64,000 nt of DNA from Campylobacter volucris (GTDB lineage Bacteria > Campylobacterota > Campylobacteria > Campylobacterales > Campylobacteraceae). The DNA lies in the NCBI RefSeq assembly GCF_008245045.1, contig NZ_CP043428.1, positions 186,001 through 250,000 of the forward strand, in the 5' to 3' direction. The first letter of the stretch is position 1, and every line of letters starts with the position of its first letter. Of the stretch, positions 9,339-18,359 are shown in pieces. The notes beneath the pieces are model-generated. The model saw only the letters and a program-made list of their open reading frames with translations, was not told the origin of the DNA and ran no database searches. The position numbers and the translations under genes are program-made.

Positions 9339-10724
9339 ATGGGACAATTAATTCATACTTTTACGGTTGAAAGCACAGATGAGATTATACCTAAGGTAAA
9401 ACAAGATTATGGTGATAAAGCTTTAATTGTAACTAATAAACAAATTAGACCAAAAACAATTAATCAAAAACCTTTATATGAAGTAATTGTAGCGATAGAA
9501 GAAGCTGATTATGAAGAGCATTTAAGACAAAATAACAAACCCCTGCCACCTAAGAAAAAACCAAGTATAGCTAATTTTCCTGAGTCAAAAATTCAAACTC
9601 CTTTACAAGAAGATGAAAAAAAAGAAGAAGATGTAGTGCTAGATTTTTCTTCAAAAGCAAAGCAAAAACCTATCAATCCTTACACTAGTAGTGATAAAAA
9701 AGATGATAATTTTTTAAATTTAAAAAATAAACTTTCTCAAGTTAGTTCAGAAATTAGCAAGGTTTCTAATTATCAGGATTTTTCTATGCCAAGTAATGCA
9801 AATTATGATAAAAAGATTGAAGCATTTGAAAAACAAATGAATAAGCTTAATGATAAAATGAATTTACTTGTAGATATGATGTGGGATGATAAAGCAGATT
9901 TGCGCAAAGAACTTGTCATACCACCTGAATTTGCAAGTATTTATAAACAAGCTAAGGCAAGTGGTATGCAAGAAGCTCATTTAGAAGCGATTATGAAAGC
10001 TACTATTGAAAATATGCCAAGCACTATGAAAGCAAATCAAGAAGCAGTTCAAAGATATTTTTACTCACTTTTAAGAAATATGCTTCCTTGTCGTTTAGAA
10101 AATGAAATAAAAAAGCAAAAAATTATGATGTTAGTGGGGCCAACAGGAGTAGGAAAAACAACTACTTTAGCAAAGCTAGCTTTTCGTTATGCTTATGGAG
10201 ATAGACGCTATAAAACAGGGATTATTACGCTAGATACTTATAGAATTGGGGCAGTAGAGCAGCTTTTTCAATATGCTAAGATGATGAAATTACCTATTAT
10301 TGATAGTATTGAGCCATCTGATTTAGATGATGCTATAAGAAGTTTAAATACTTGTGAGGTGATTTTAGTAGATACAACAGGAAATTCTCAGTACGATAAA
10401 GCAAAACTTGAAAAAACTAAAGAATTTTTATCGCATTCTAATGCGCAAATTGATGTAAATTTAGTCCTTTCGGCTAATACAAAATATGAAGATTTGCTAG
10501 AAACTTATAATAATTTTTCATTTTTAAATATAGATACTTTAATCATTACTAAATTTGATGAAACAAAGGTTTTTGGAAATGTTTTTTCATTATTATATGA
10601 AACTAACACTCCAATGAGCTTTTTTTCTATAGGACAAGAAGTTCCTGATGATATAGAAATGGCTAGTAGTGACTTTTTAGTGCGTTGTGTATTAGAGGGT
10701 TTTAAAAGGGATGAAAATGAGTAA
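9339..10724 (+). CDS. flhF: Flagellar biosynthesis SRP-type GTPase FlhF
   Basis: The 461-residue protein has a basic N-terminal B domain (GQLIHTFTVESTDEIIPKV), a low-complexity Lys/Pro/Asp-rich linker (about 65-175) and a C-terminal SRP-GTPase NG domain. The P-loop is VGPTGVGKTTTLAKL (about 267-281), followed by DTYRIGAVEQL, LVDTTGN and ITKFDETKVFG. FlhF sets the polar site of flagellum assembly and in Campylobacter is required for expression of RpoN-dependent flagellar genes. It overlaps the following flhG start by 8 bases; the pair works as an antagonistic GTPase/ATPase switch controlling number and position of flagella. Confidence 0.95.
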   Translation: MGQLIHTFTVESTDEIIPKVKQDYGDKALIVTNKQIRPKTINQKPLYEVIVAIEEADYEEHLRQNNKPLPPKKKPSIANFPESKIQTPLQEDEKKEEDVVLDFSSKAKQKPINPYTSSDKKDDNFLNLKNKLSQVSSEISKVSNYQDFSMPSNANYDKKIEAFEKQMNKLNDKMNLLVDMMWDDKADLRKELVIPPEFASIYKQAKASGMQEAHLEAIMKATIENMPSTMKANQEAVQRYFYSLLRNMLPCRLENEIKKQKIMMLVGPTGVGKTTTLAKLAFRYAYGDRRYKTGIITLDTYRIGAVEQLFQYAKMMKLPIIDSIEPSDLDDAIRSLNTCEVILVDTTGNSQYDKAKLEKTKEFLSHSNAQIDVNLVLSANTKYEDLLETYNNFSFLNIDTLIITKFDETKVFGNVFSLLYETNTPMSFFSIGQEVPDDIEMASSDFLVRCVLEGFKRDENE

Positions 10725-11580
10725 TCAAGCAGAAAAATTAAAAGATTTAATAAAAGATGAAAGAACTAGTACTAAACAAACTCATTTTATTGCTGTAACT
10801 AGTGGCAAAGGTGGTGTTGGTAAAAGTACTTTTAGTGCAAATTTAGGAAATATTTTATCTAAAAATGGCTACAAAGTAGGGCTTTTTGATGCAGATATTG
10901 GGCTTGCAAATTTAGATGTGATTTTAAATGTGCGTGTGGAAAAAAATCTTTTACATGTTTTAAAGGGTGAGTGCTCATTAGAAGATATTTTAATTGAGGT
11001 TAAGCCAAATTTGTGGCTTATTCCCGGTGAAAGTGGAGATGAGATTTTAAAATATAATGATAAAAATATTTATGAGAGATTTTTAAACCAAACTAGCATT
11101 TTGGATGATTTAGATTTTTTAATCATTGATACAGGAGCAGGTATTGGTGGAAATATAGGTAATTTTTTGGAAATGTCAGATGAGGTTATAGTGATTACCG
11201 TTCCTGATCCTGCTGCTATCACTGATGCTTATGCGACTATAAAAACCACTTCAAAAACTAAAGAAAATTTATTAATGGTATTTAATGTAGTCAAAAATGA
11301 AAGTGAAGCTTTAAGAATTTTTGATAATATTAAAAAAGTAGCAAGTATCAATATAAAACACAATTTAGATTTGGAATTTTTAGGCTTTTTAGCTCAAAGT
11401 AAAGATATAAGTTCAAGTATTAAAAAACGAACTTTATTTAGTGATGAAGATACTAATGCAAGCGATGAGCTCAAAGCTATAGCTTCTAAGCTTTTGTATA
11501 GGTTGGAACAAAAAGTGCTTAAAAATATAGGTGATAAAAGCATTATGAGCTTTTTCAAAAAGCTTTTGGATCGTTTTTAG
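10717..11580 (+). CDS. flhG: Flagellar number regulator FlhG (MinD-like ATPase)
   Basis: A 287-residue MinD/ParA ATPase. The deviant Walker A is TSGKGGVGKSTFSANL and the second switch segment is GLFDADIGLANLDV; LIIDTGAGIGGN is the Walker B region. The C-terminal tail is amphipathic, as in MinD membrane-targeting helices. I place the start at the ATG at 10717 because AAAAGGG at 10704-10710 then has a 6-base spacing; the ATG six bases upstream would abut it. FlhG limits flagella to one per pole and in Campylobacter also influences division-site placement. It lies between flhF and a small membrane protein gene. Confidence 0.93.
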   Translation: MSNQAEKLKDLIKDERTSTKQTHFIAVTSGKGGVGKSTFSANLGNILSKNGYKVGLFDADIGLANLDVILNVRVEKNLLHVLKGECSLEDILIEVKPNLWLIPGESGDEILKYNDKNIYERFLNQTSILDDLDFLIIDTGAGIGGNIGNFLEMSDEVIVITVPDPAAITDAYATIKTTSKTKENLLMVFNVVKNESEALRIFDNIKKVASINIKHNLDLEFLGFLAQSKDISSSIKKRTLFSDEDTNASDELKAIASKLLYRLEQKVLKNIGDKSIMSFFKKLLDRF

Positions 11581-11595
11581 GATTGAAGGAAATTT

Positions 11596-11955
11596 ATGAG
11601 ACCAGATAATTTTGTAGCTTTTTTTACAGTTTGTGGTTTTTTTATAGGTTTGATGTTTACGATAGTTAATATAAAAGATGCTATAGAAATAGTAGTATAT
11701 ACTTGTTTAATTACCTTTGTTTTTTATGTTTTGATACATATTGTTATTATGGTGTTTGTGGATATTCATAAAATTGGTGGTAGACATTTTAATAAAGAAA
11801 AATACGAAACAGAAAATAATAAATTCATCGCAGAATTAGCTGCTAGAGAAAAGAAAATGGATTATTTATTAGAAAAACTTCAAGAAGAAAGAGAAGATCT
11901 TAAAAAGCTTGAAACTTCTAATAAACGAAAAAGTGTGAAACATGCAGCCGCATAA
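11596..11955 (+). CDS. Conserved small membrane protein within the flhG-fliA cluster
   Basis: A 119-residue protein of unknown function. Residues about 7-27 and 31-56 are two hydrophobic segments; the C-terminal half (about 70-110) is a charged, probably coiled-coil stretch rich in Glu and Lys. This predicts an inner-membrane hairpin with a cytoplasmic coiled coil. Its position between flhG and fliA, with the last 14 bases overlapping fliA, ties it to flagellar expression or assembly. A gene in the same place exists in C. jejuni (from memory, Cj0062c). No catalytic motif is visible. Confidence 0.8.
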   Translation: MRPDNFVAFFTVCGFFIGLMFTIVNIKDAIEIVVYTCLITFVFYVLIHIVIMVFVDIHKIGGRHFNKEKYETENNKFIAELAAREKKMDYLLEKLQEEREDLKKLETSNKRKSVKHAAA

Positions 11956-12628
11956 TGCCTACGCTTCAGCATTAAAAAAAGAACAAGATGATTTAGTAAT
12001 CTCTTATATGCCTGCTTTAAGAGCTATGGCATTTAGACTAAAAGAGCGTTTGCCAGCAAATATTGATGTGAATGATTTAATTAGCATTGGTGTTGAAGAG
12101 ATGATTAAACTTTCACGCCGTTATGATAAAGAGCAAAATGATAATTTTTGGGGTTTTGCAAGAAAAAGAGTTAATGGAGCTATGCTTGATTATCTAAGAA
12201 GCCTTGATGTAATGAGTCGAAGTAATAGAAAAATTATCAAAGAAATTGATGCTATAATTGATGAATTTTATCAAGAAAATGAAAAAGAACCAGATGATGA
12301 ATATTTAGCACAAAGACTTAATTTAGAGGTAGAAAAAGTTAAAGAAGCAAGAGCTGCACACGCGATTTCACTTGTAATGCCTTTAGATGAGCAATTAAAT
12401 TGTTTTAATGATAGTAATATCATAGAGCAAATTGAAAAAGAAGAATTGATAGAAAAAATCAATGCTGTTTTGGAAGAATTTAAAGAAAGAGAAAAATTAG
12501 TTATACAACTTTATTATTATGAAGAATTAAATTTAAAAGAAATTGCTGAAGTGTTAGAGATTAGCGAGTCTAGAATTTCACAAATTCACAAACGCTTATT
12601 AAAGAAAATTCGTGAGAGGTTAGCTTAG
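11942..12628 (+). CDS. fliA: Flagellar sigma factor 28, FliA
   Basis: The 228-residue length fits FliA. Region 2 includes LISIGVEEMIKLSRRYD and FWGFARKRVNGAMLDYLRSLD; region 3 includes SRSNRKIIKEIDAI; the region 4 helix-turn-helix is LNLKEIAEVLEISESRISQIH. It directs RNA polymerase to late flagellar promoters such as flaA and is held by FlgM until the hook is complete. It starts inside the preceding membrane-protein gene and fliM begins directly after its stop, so the expression of the sigma factor is tied to that of the switch proteins. Confidence 0.94.
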   Translation: MQPHNAYASALKKEQDDLVISYMPALRAMAFRLKERLPANIDVNDLISIGVEEMIKLSRRYDKEQNDNFWGFARKRVNGAMLDYLRSLDVMSRSNRKIIKEIDAIIDEFYQENEKEPDDEYLAQRLNLEVEKVKEARAAHAISLVMPLDEQLNCFNDSNIIEQIEKEELIEKINAVLEEFKEREKLVIQLYYYEELNLKEIAEVLEISESRISQIHKRLLKKIRERLA

Positions 12629-13717
12629 ATGGCTGAGATACTTTCCCAAGAAGAAATTGATGCTTTATTAGAAGTTGTTGATGATGATAGCGATGATAGT
12701 GCTGCTTCTTCTAAACTTGAAGAATTAGAAGATAAAAGAGATATAGTTGTTTATGATTTTAAGCGTCCTAATAGGGTTTCAAAAGAACAACTTCGCTCTA
12801 TTAAAGGTATACACGATAAACTTGCAAGAAATTTAGCTTCTCAAATTTCTTCTATGATGAGAAGTATCGTTGAGATTAAACTACACTCAGTGGATCAAAT
12901 GACTTATGGTGAATTTTTAATGTCTTTGCCATCTCCAACTAGTTTTAATGTTTTTTCTATAAAACCTCTTGATGGAAACTGCGTATTGGAAATAAATCCA
13001 AGCATAGCTTTTCCTATGATAGATAGACTTTTAGGTGGGCAAGGTGATAGCTTTGATACTTTAAGAGAATTAACAGAAATTGAGCTTAATTTACTTGATT
13101 CTATTTTGCGTATTATCATGCAAAGACTTAAAGAAAGTTGGATGAATGTGAGTGAAATTTATCCAAGCGTAGAAGCAAAAGAGTCTAGTCCAAATGTTGT
13201 GCAAATTGTTTCGCAAAATGAAATTGTCATTATGGTGGTAATGGAAATTATCATAGGAAATTCAAGCGGTATGGTAAATATTTGTTATCCTGTTGTGCAT
13301 TTAGAAAGTATTTTAAGCCGTCTTGCAAATCGTGATATAATGATGGGTGAAACAAGTGCTAAAAAATCAAGAAATAAAGAATTAAAAACCTTAATAGGTC
13401 GTGCAGAAGTTATATATGAAGCAATGCTGGGTAAAACTTTTATCAATGTGAGTGAATTTTTAGAGTTAAAACAAGGTGATATCTTAAAACTTGATAGAAG
13501 TGCAGATGATAAAGCTTTAGTAGCTATAGATAAAAAAGAAGTATTTTTAGCTCAAGTTGGTCTTCATAGGTTTAGAAAATCAATTAAAATTCTAGAACTC
13601 ATTAAAACAGATAAAGATGAGATCAAAGAAATGCTTGAAAGATATGAAGATGAAAGAAGAGCAAAAGCAAATTCTTATGATGAGAATGAAGAAGTAGAGG
13701 AGGATGAAGATGATTAA
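12629..13717 (+). CDS. fliM: Flagellar motor switch protein FliM
   Basis: This 362-residue protein begins with the EILSQEEIDALLEVV segment, which binds phospho-CheY in homologues. A CheC-like middle domain follows (FKRPNRVSKEQLRSIKGIHD at about 44-63; PLDGNCVLEINPSIAFPMID) and then a C-terminal SpoA domain (LEFKLKQGDILKL-like segment near 275-290). It forms the C-ring with FliG and FliN/FliY and sets rotation direction. The C-terminal end is highly acidic. It begins immediately after fliA and overlaps fliY by 8 bases. Confidence 0.94.
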   Translation: MAEILSQEEIDALLEVVDDDSDDSAASSKLEELEDKRDIVVYDFKRPNRVSKEQLRSIKGIHDKLARNLASQISSMMRSIVEIKLHSVDQMTYGEFLMSLPSPTSFNVFSIKPLDGNCVLEINPSIAFPMIDRLLGGQGDSFDTLRELTEIELNLLDSILRIIMQRLKESWMNVSEIYPSVEAKESSPNVVQIVSQNEIVIMVVMEIIIGNSSGMVNICYPVVHLESILSRLANRDIMMGETSAKKSRNKELKTLIGRAEVIYEAMLGKTFINVSEFLELKQGDILKLDRSADDKALVAIDKKEVFLAQVGLHRFRKSIKILELIKTDKDEIKEMLERYEDERRAKANSYDENEEVEEDEDD

Positions 13718-14558
13718 TAATTTTTTGAGTATATTTGTAAATGAATGTATCAGCACTATTGAAGGTTTGACAGGCAAAAGTGCTGAATTTAGCGAGTATT
13801 ATGAGTATGATGTAAGTGCTCAAGACTCTATGACTCCTCCTTTAGTTAGTGCTACTTTTATAGTAAATGATGATATGAAAATCAAAGTTTTAGCAAGTGC
13901 TGTTTTAATGAGTGCCATTGGTGAATGGATGATGGGCGAAGAAGAAATTTCTAAAAACAGCGAATTAAACGAAGATGAAATGGATGCAGCAAAAGAAGCT
14001 ATACAAAATATCATCTCAGCATTTTCTACTACTTTAGGTGCTCAAAAAGAAATTCCTAAAATGGAATTTAGTTTAGAAAATTGTGAATTTGTAGCAGATA
14101 GTTTAGAACTTGGTGGTTTTCATAAATTATATTTATACAATGTAAAAATTGCAGATTTAGAAGAAAAAGTTTCTCTTGTATTTGATGAAAAAATTTACAA
14201 AGTTTTAACTAAAGCAGATTTAGAAGAAGTGGTAGCAAATTCATCTAATTCCACAGATGGAACACAAGATCATAAAATTTTAGCTAATGTAGAAGAGCTA
14301 AAAAATATTGGTTTGATTATGGATGTGCGTTTGCCTATAAGAGTGCGTATAGGTAGTAAAAAAATGCTTTTAAAAGATGTTTTGACTATGGATATTGGCT
14401 CAGTTATCGAACTTGATCAACTTGCAAATGATCCTTTAGAAATTTTAATAGGCGATAAAAAAATTGCTTATGGTGAAGTTGTAATTGTAGATGGAAATTT
14501 TGGTGTGCAGATTACTGAGATTGGCTCTAAAAAAGAAAGATTAGAACAATTAAGATGA
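13710..14558 (+). CDS. fliY: Flagellar motor switch protein FliY (FliN/CheC fusion type)
   Basis: A 282-residue protein with an N-terminal CheC-like half and a C-terminal FliN/SpoA domain (IMDVRLPIRVRIGSKKMLLK and DPLEILIGDKKIAYGEVVIVDGNFGVQI). FliY-type proteins belong to the C-ring in Campylobacterota. The CheC-like half has EDEMDAAKEAIQNIISAFSTTLG; whether it keeps CheY phosphatase activity cannot be judged by eye. I choose ATG at 13710, spaced correctly from the AGGAGG at 13697-13702; the earlier in-frame ATG at 13704 would sit on it. It overlaps fliM upstream and the LOG-family gene downstream. Confidence 0.92.
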   Translation: MINNFLSIFVNECISTIEGLTGKSAEFSEYYEYDVSAQDSMTPPLVSATFIVNDDMKIKVLASAVLMSAIGEWMMGEEEISKNSELNEDEMDAAKEAIQNIISAFSTTLGAQKEIPKMEFSLENCEFVADSLELGGFHKLYLYNVKIADLEEKVSLVFDEKIYKVLTKADLEEVVANSSNSTDGTQDHKILANVEELKNIGLIMDVRLPIRVRIGSKKMLLKDVLTMDIGSVIELDQLANDPLEILIGDKKIAYGEVVIVDGNFGVQITEIGSKKERLEQLR

Positions 14559-15187
14559 AAGAAATCATTGAGGATATAAAATATTTAGATGAGTTAAAAA
14601 AATTATCAAAAGCTATAACTTTTTTTGGTTCAGCAAGATTAGCTCAAGATAATGAATATAGCATTCTTGCTTCTAAATTAGCTCAAGAATTAGCAAATTT
14701 AGGATATTGTATAGTTAGTGGCGGTGGAGCAGGGATTATGCAAGCTGCTAATTATGGTGCGATGCAAAGTAGCAATTCTCATTTAAAATCCATAGGATTT
14801 AATATACATTTACCATTTGAGCAAAAAGCAAATGAGTTTTTAGAGTATAATATAACTTTTAAGAGCTTAGCCATTCGCAAAATGGCTCTTATTCAAAAGA
14901 GTTTTGCTTTTGTGATTTTCCCAGGCGGCTTTGGAACATTGGATGAATTTTTTGAAATTCTTACCCTTAAACAGCTTGAATTTAAAAAAGGTGTTCCTAT
15001 TATTCTAGTTGGGCAAAAATTTTGGCAACCTCTTGATAAATTTATTAAAACTTCTTTGTTAGAGCTTAATGTTATATCCAAAAACGATGAGTTAAAATAT
15101 AGTATAAGCGATGATTTAAGTGAGATTATAAAAATAATAAAGGACAATGATGAAAATTCTTGTTGCAATGAGCGGGGGTGTAGATAG
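14555..15187 (+). CDS. LOG family protein (lysine-decarboxylase-like nucleotide phosphoribohydrolase)
   Basis: A 210-residue Rossmann-like protein with the LOG family signature [18 protein letters not shown] (about 129-146) and a glycine-rich [16 protein letters not shown] loop. Characterised members (plant LOG, bacterial PpnN) hydrolyse the ribose-phosphate bond of nucleoside monophosphates; the old label lysine decarboxylase is wrong for this family. It overlaps fliY by 4 bases and runs 38 bases into mnmA, so it belongs to the flagellar transcription unit by position only. Substrate unknown. Confidence 0.82.
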   Translation: MKEIIEDIKYLDELKKLSKAITFFGSARLAQDNEYSILASKLAQELANLGYCIVSGGGAGIMQAANYGAMQSSNSHLKSIGFNIHLPFEQKANEFLEYNITFKSLAIRKMALIQKSFAFVIFPGGFGTLDEFFEILTLKQLEFKKGVPIILVGQKFWQPLDKFIKTSLLELNVISKNDELKYSISDDLSEIIKIIKDNDENSCCNERGCR

Positions 15188-16163
15188 TACTGTTACTGCT
15201 TATAAATTAAAACAAGCTGGTCATGAGGTGCAAGGTTGTTATATGAAACTTCATGGTAAGCCAAATTATCATGAAGAAAATATCAAAAAAGTTGAAAAAG
15301 TTGCTAATTTTTTGGGTATTAAATATCATATTTTAGACTTGCAAGAAGATTTTAAAAAGCAAGTTTATATGCCTTTTGTGGATACTTATAAAGAAGGAAA
15401 AACCCCAAATCCTTGTGCTTTGTGTAATCGTTTTATAAAACTTGGAAAATTATTAGAATTTGCTAAAAGTTTAGGTTGTGAAAAACTTGCAACGGGTCAT
15501 TATGCAAGGATAGAAAATAATTTAATTAAATGTGCTTTTGATGAAAGTAAAGATCAAAGTTATTTTTTAGCAAGTGCTGATAAAGATGCTTTAAAATATT
15601 TGATATTTCCACTTGGGGATATGAAGAAAGAAGATGTTAAAAAATTTGCTTCTACTATAGAAGTACTAAAATCTTTTGCTACTCAAAAAGAAAGCTCTGA
15701 AATTTGTTTTGTGGAAGATACCTATGTGCAAGTTTTAGATCAATTTATGGATACTAAAATTCCTGGAATTGTTAGAGATAGTAGTGGTAAAGAAGTAGGA
15801 AAACACGAAGGTTATATGCACTATACCATAGGAAAAAGACGAGGTTTTGAAGTAAAGGGTGCGCATGAGCCACATTTTGTGCTAAAAATTGATCCTAGTA
15901 AAAATGAAATTATAGTAGGCAAAAAAGAAGAACTTAAAGTAAGCAGTTTTGAGTTAAAAAATATTAATTTATTTGTCGAACAAAAACAAATTGAATGTGG
16001 TGTAAAAATTCGCTATAGAAGCAAAATGACTCCTTGTATTCTTACCATTGAAGATGATAAGATCAAAGTAGAATTAAAAGAAGCAATTTATGGCGTTGCT
16101 AGTGGTCAAATGGCTGTGTTTTATGATAAAGATTTGGTTTTAGCAAGTGGATTTATTAAATAG
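15150..16163 (+). CDS. mnmA: tRNA-specific 2-thiouridylase MnmA
   Basis: The 337-residue enzyme starts [18 protein letters not shown], the PP-loop that adenylates U34. Both catalytic cysteines are present: [12 protein letters not shown] (about residue 88) and SSEICFVED (about residue 183). It puts sulfur on the wobble uridine of Lys, Glu and Gln tRNAs. The start is the second of two adjacent ATGs, since AAAGGA at 15138-15143 is too close to the first. It is the last gene of the aroQ unit and ends before a strong hairpin. Confidence 0.93.
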   Translation: MKILVAMSGGVDSTVTAYKLKQAGHEVQGCYMKLHGKPNYHEENIKKVEKVANFLGIKYHILDLQEDFKKQVYMPFVDTYKEGKTPNPCALCNRFIKLGKLLEFAKSLGCEKLATGHYARIENNLIKCAFDESKDQSYFLASADKDALKYLIFPLGDMKKEDVKKFASTIEVLKSFATQKESSEICFVEDTYVQVLDQFMDTKIPGIVRDSSGKEVGKHEGYMHYTIGKRRGFEVKGAHEPHFVLKIDPSKNEIIVGKKEELKVSSFELKNINLFVEQKQIECGVKIRYRSKMTPCILTIEDDKIKVELKEAIYGVASGQMAVFYDKDLVLASGFIK

Positions 16164-16196
16164 TTAAAAATTAGCAGATGAAAATCTATTAAAATA

Positions 16197-16232
16197 TTAA
16201 CGCGATTTTTTAAAATCTCGTTAATATTATTT
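16197..16232. terminator. Hairpin terminator between mnmA and a reverse pseudogene
   Basis: Arms TTAACGCGATTTTT and AAAATCTCGTTAA pair with one mismatch and a tiny loop (16197-16224), followed by a T-rich stretch. It can end the long flagellar unit on the + strand and possibly the reverse transcript too. Confidence 0.7.
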
Positions 16233-16236
16233 TATT

Positions 16237-16656
16237 TTATTCAGTCATATCAACAATTGCTCCACTATTTTCACATCTTTCTTTATTCCATTTTCTTGTA
16301 TCGCATGCTCCATAAACTATTTTATGTTTATTTAAATCTCCATTTTTATAATTGATATAAACAACATCTCCATATTCTATTTCACCTCTTGCGACATCAT
16401 CTAACAAACCATCTTGTTCTATTTTAATCTCTTCAAAATCTTCAGCTACTTCAAGATGTCTTTCTTTTAAAGCATTTAAATCAACATCTTTAAGACTTTT
16501 TATCACAACATTAGCATCTATCTTTTTTTAAAGTTTTAATGAATAAATCATAACCGCCTTTAGAACCTCTACTTGGATCATATTTATAATCTACTCCATT
16601 AGCACACGCAATAAAGAAACTAATGCTAAAGCACCAAACATTGTTTTCTTAATCAT
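16237..16656 (-). pseudogene. Decayed gene for a small exported protein of unknown function
   Basis: The longest open segment encodes 89 residues, but reading upstream recovers a longer gene broken twice. From an ATG at 16656 after AGAAAAGATATAAA, the protein begins MIKKTMFGALALVS, a signal peptide. One missing T near 16610 shifts the frame out of ...ACANGVDYKYDPSRGSKGG. An A7 run near 16530 in the coding strand then shifts it again; six A would rejoin TLKKIDANVVIKSLKDVD to the remaining ORF. The restored product would be about 138 residues, secreted or lipid-anchored (Ala-Cys-Ala near the signal end), with two further cysteines near the C-terminus. Both lesions are in homopolymers, so sequencing error is a possible alternative. 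I do not recognise the family. Confidence 0.65.
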
Positions 16657-16704
16657 TTTATATCTTTTCTTATATATTATTTATCATCAAAATAAATTTA
16701 ATTT

Positions 16705-17196
16705 TTAAAATATCTCCATAATGCTTATATCAAACCATAAAAGATCAAATTTAAGTAAAATTCCATAAATGACTGCACTAAACAATCCTGCAAAAATTCC
16801 TGCCAAAACATCATCTAGCATTACGCCTAAACCACCTTTGGTTTTTTTATCGATTTTGCCTATGATGGAAGGTTTGGTAATATCAAAAAATCTAAACAAT
16901 ACAAAAGAAAGTAAGAATGTAAAAACACTCTGCCCGCAAATTGCTAAGGCTAAAAATACTCCTATAACCTCGTCTATAACGATGTGTTTATCATCGTGTT
17001 TGCCTGTTTGTTTTTCATATTGATCTATGATTTTAATAGAGATCAAAAAAAGTAAAATCGCAAGTAAAATTAAAGTTCCTATGCCAAGATATCTTAGTAT
17101 AAAAAAAGCAGGGATGAGTGCTGCTATAGTTCCAAAGGTTCCTGGAGCTTTACTTACACTACCTGAGTAAAAAAAAGTTAAAAATAATTTTTGCAT
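16705..17196 (-). CDS. pgpA: Phosphatidylglycerophosphatase A
   Basis: A small integral membrane protein (about 163 residues) with the PgpA pattern: SVSKAPGTFGTIAAL near the N-terminus, YEKQTGKHDDKHIVIDEVIGVFLAL in the middle with the acidic metal-binding residues, and a late GGLGVMLDDVLAGIFAG. It removes phosphate from phosphatidylglycerol phosphate. I use the ATG at 17196; a GTG two codons upstream overlaps the preceding gene's stop and is also possible. It is the last gene of the ispDF operon. Confidence 0.88.
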   Translation of the reverse strand: MQKLFLTFFYSGSVSKAPGTFGTIAALIPAFFILRYLGIGTLILLAILLFLISIKIIDQYEKQTGKHDDKHIVIDEVIGVFLALAICGQSVFTFLLSFVLFRFFDITKPSIIGKIDKKTKGGLGVMLDDVLAGIFAGLFSAVIYGILLKFDLLWFDISIMEIF

Positions 17197-17198
17197 TT

Positions 17199-18359
17199 TC
17201 ACACCATATAAGACATTTGATGGAGTTTTATAAGTTGTTCGTAAAATTCTTTATCGCTTCTGTATTCTAAAATTCCATGCGTTGGGAATAAATTGCTATA
17301 AATATTTTGTTTATTATGAAAGCGATTTGGAAAAAGCTCTGATAAAATCAAAGCAGAAATTTCTCTTCTTATAAAAACTGCTGGTGGAATGATACCAAGT
17401 CTTAGTAAATTTTTTAAAGAATCCCCGTGGTATTTCATATGATGATGAGCTCCATGTGGGCATGATTTAGTACTTACTATCATTTTACATTCATCACAAA
17501 ATACAAATTCAGGAAGTATGGTTACTTCTATATTATAATCTTTTGCAAAATCATCAAGCACGGTAAAAGCTCTATTTTGATTAAAAAACATTCCAAGTCC
17601 AGCATGATTTTGCCCTACAAAAAGTTTATTACAATTAAAACTTTTGGCTAAAGCACATTCTAAAATAGGATTTAAATGAGAAGCAAAAATTTTTATATTA
17701 TGCAAAGGTATGAGTAAAACTCTTGAAGAAGGTAAATAATTTTGAGCAAATACATCAAAGCAACGCTTTTTTAAATTTAAACTCAAACCATTATTTTCAT
17801 AAGATTCTATAAGGAAAATGATGACTAAATCAGATTGCTCTATGGCCCATCTTAAAATTCTCTCATGTGCTCTATGGAAAGGATCAAAGCTTGAAACTAT
17901 GGCTGTAATGTTAGAAGGATTGAGTCTTTTTTTGATTTTTTCAAAATTTTCTTTGAGGGTTTTAATGCGGTTTTGATAAATTTCAAATTCACCGCTAATA
18001 CAAATTTCGCCAAAATCTTCAATCAAGCAAGTATTAGGTCTAAAAATATCATTAGTATTTTTATCATTTTCAAATTTACTCTCTAATATGATGTGTCCTA
18101 CCACTTGATCATTGCAAATAAATTCTAGTTTATCTTGAGTTTTTGCATGTTCTAGGGTTTTTTTGTTTATACTAGATGGAGCAAAGGTCAAAGCATAAGG
18201 AATTTTATGCTGATTTACCATTTTTGTTTTTAAAAATTCATCTCTTTGTTCTTGGTTCATTAACCTAGTAAAAGATCCAAAAATCCCTTCTTTGATAAAA
18301 CATAAAACTTCGTATTCTTCTTCTGAGATTATAATGCTATTTTTTCTTGCTGATGCCAT
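17199..18359 (-). CDS. ATP-sulfurylase-like (sulfate adenylyltransferase family) protein
   Basis: A 386-residue protein resembling Sat/MET3-type enzymes: an N-terminal PUA-like region (residues about 20-130), then a nucleotidyltransferase core with SSFDPFHRAHERIL, comparable to the RNPxHRAHE motif, and FVGQNHAGLG. A four-cysteine-like cluster FCDECKMIVSTKSCPHG lies late in the protein. Related Campylobacter proteins are annotated as sulfate adenylyltransferase, but no APS reductase or other sulfate-assimilation gene is present here, so the real nucleotidyl acceptor is open. It overlaps the upstream regulator by 23 bases and pgpA follows directly; the ATG follows AAAGGAAAAAAT. Confidence 0.65.
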   Translation of the reverse strand: MASARKNSIIISEEEYEVLCFIKEGIFGSFTRLMNQEQRDEFLKTKMVNQHKIPYALTFAPSSINKKTLEHAKTQDKLEFICNDQVVGHIILESKFENDKNTNDIFRPNTCLIEDFGEICISGEFEIYQNRIKTLKENFEKIKKRLNPSNITAIVSSFDPFHRAHERILRWAIEQSDLVIIFLIESYENNGLSLNLKKRCFDVFAQNYLPSSRVLLIPLHNIKIFASHLNPILECALAKSFNCNKLFVGQNHAGLGMFFNQNRAFTVLDDFAKDYNIEVTILPEFVFCDECKMIVSTKSCPHGAHHHMKYHGDSLKNLLRLGIIPPAVFIRREISALILSELFPNRFHNKQNIYSNLFPTHGILEYRSDKEFYEQLIKLHQMSYMV

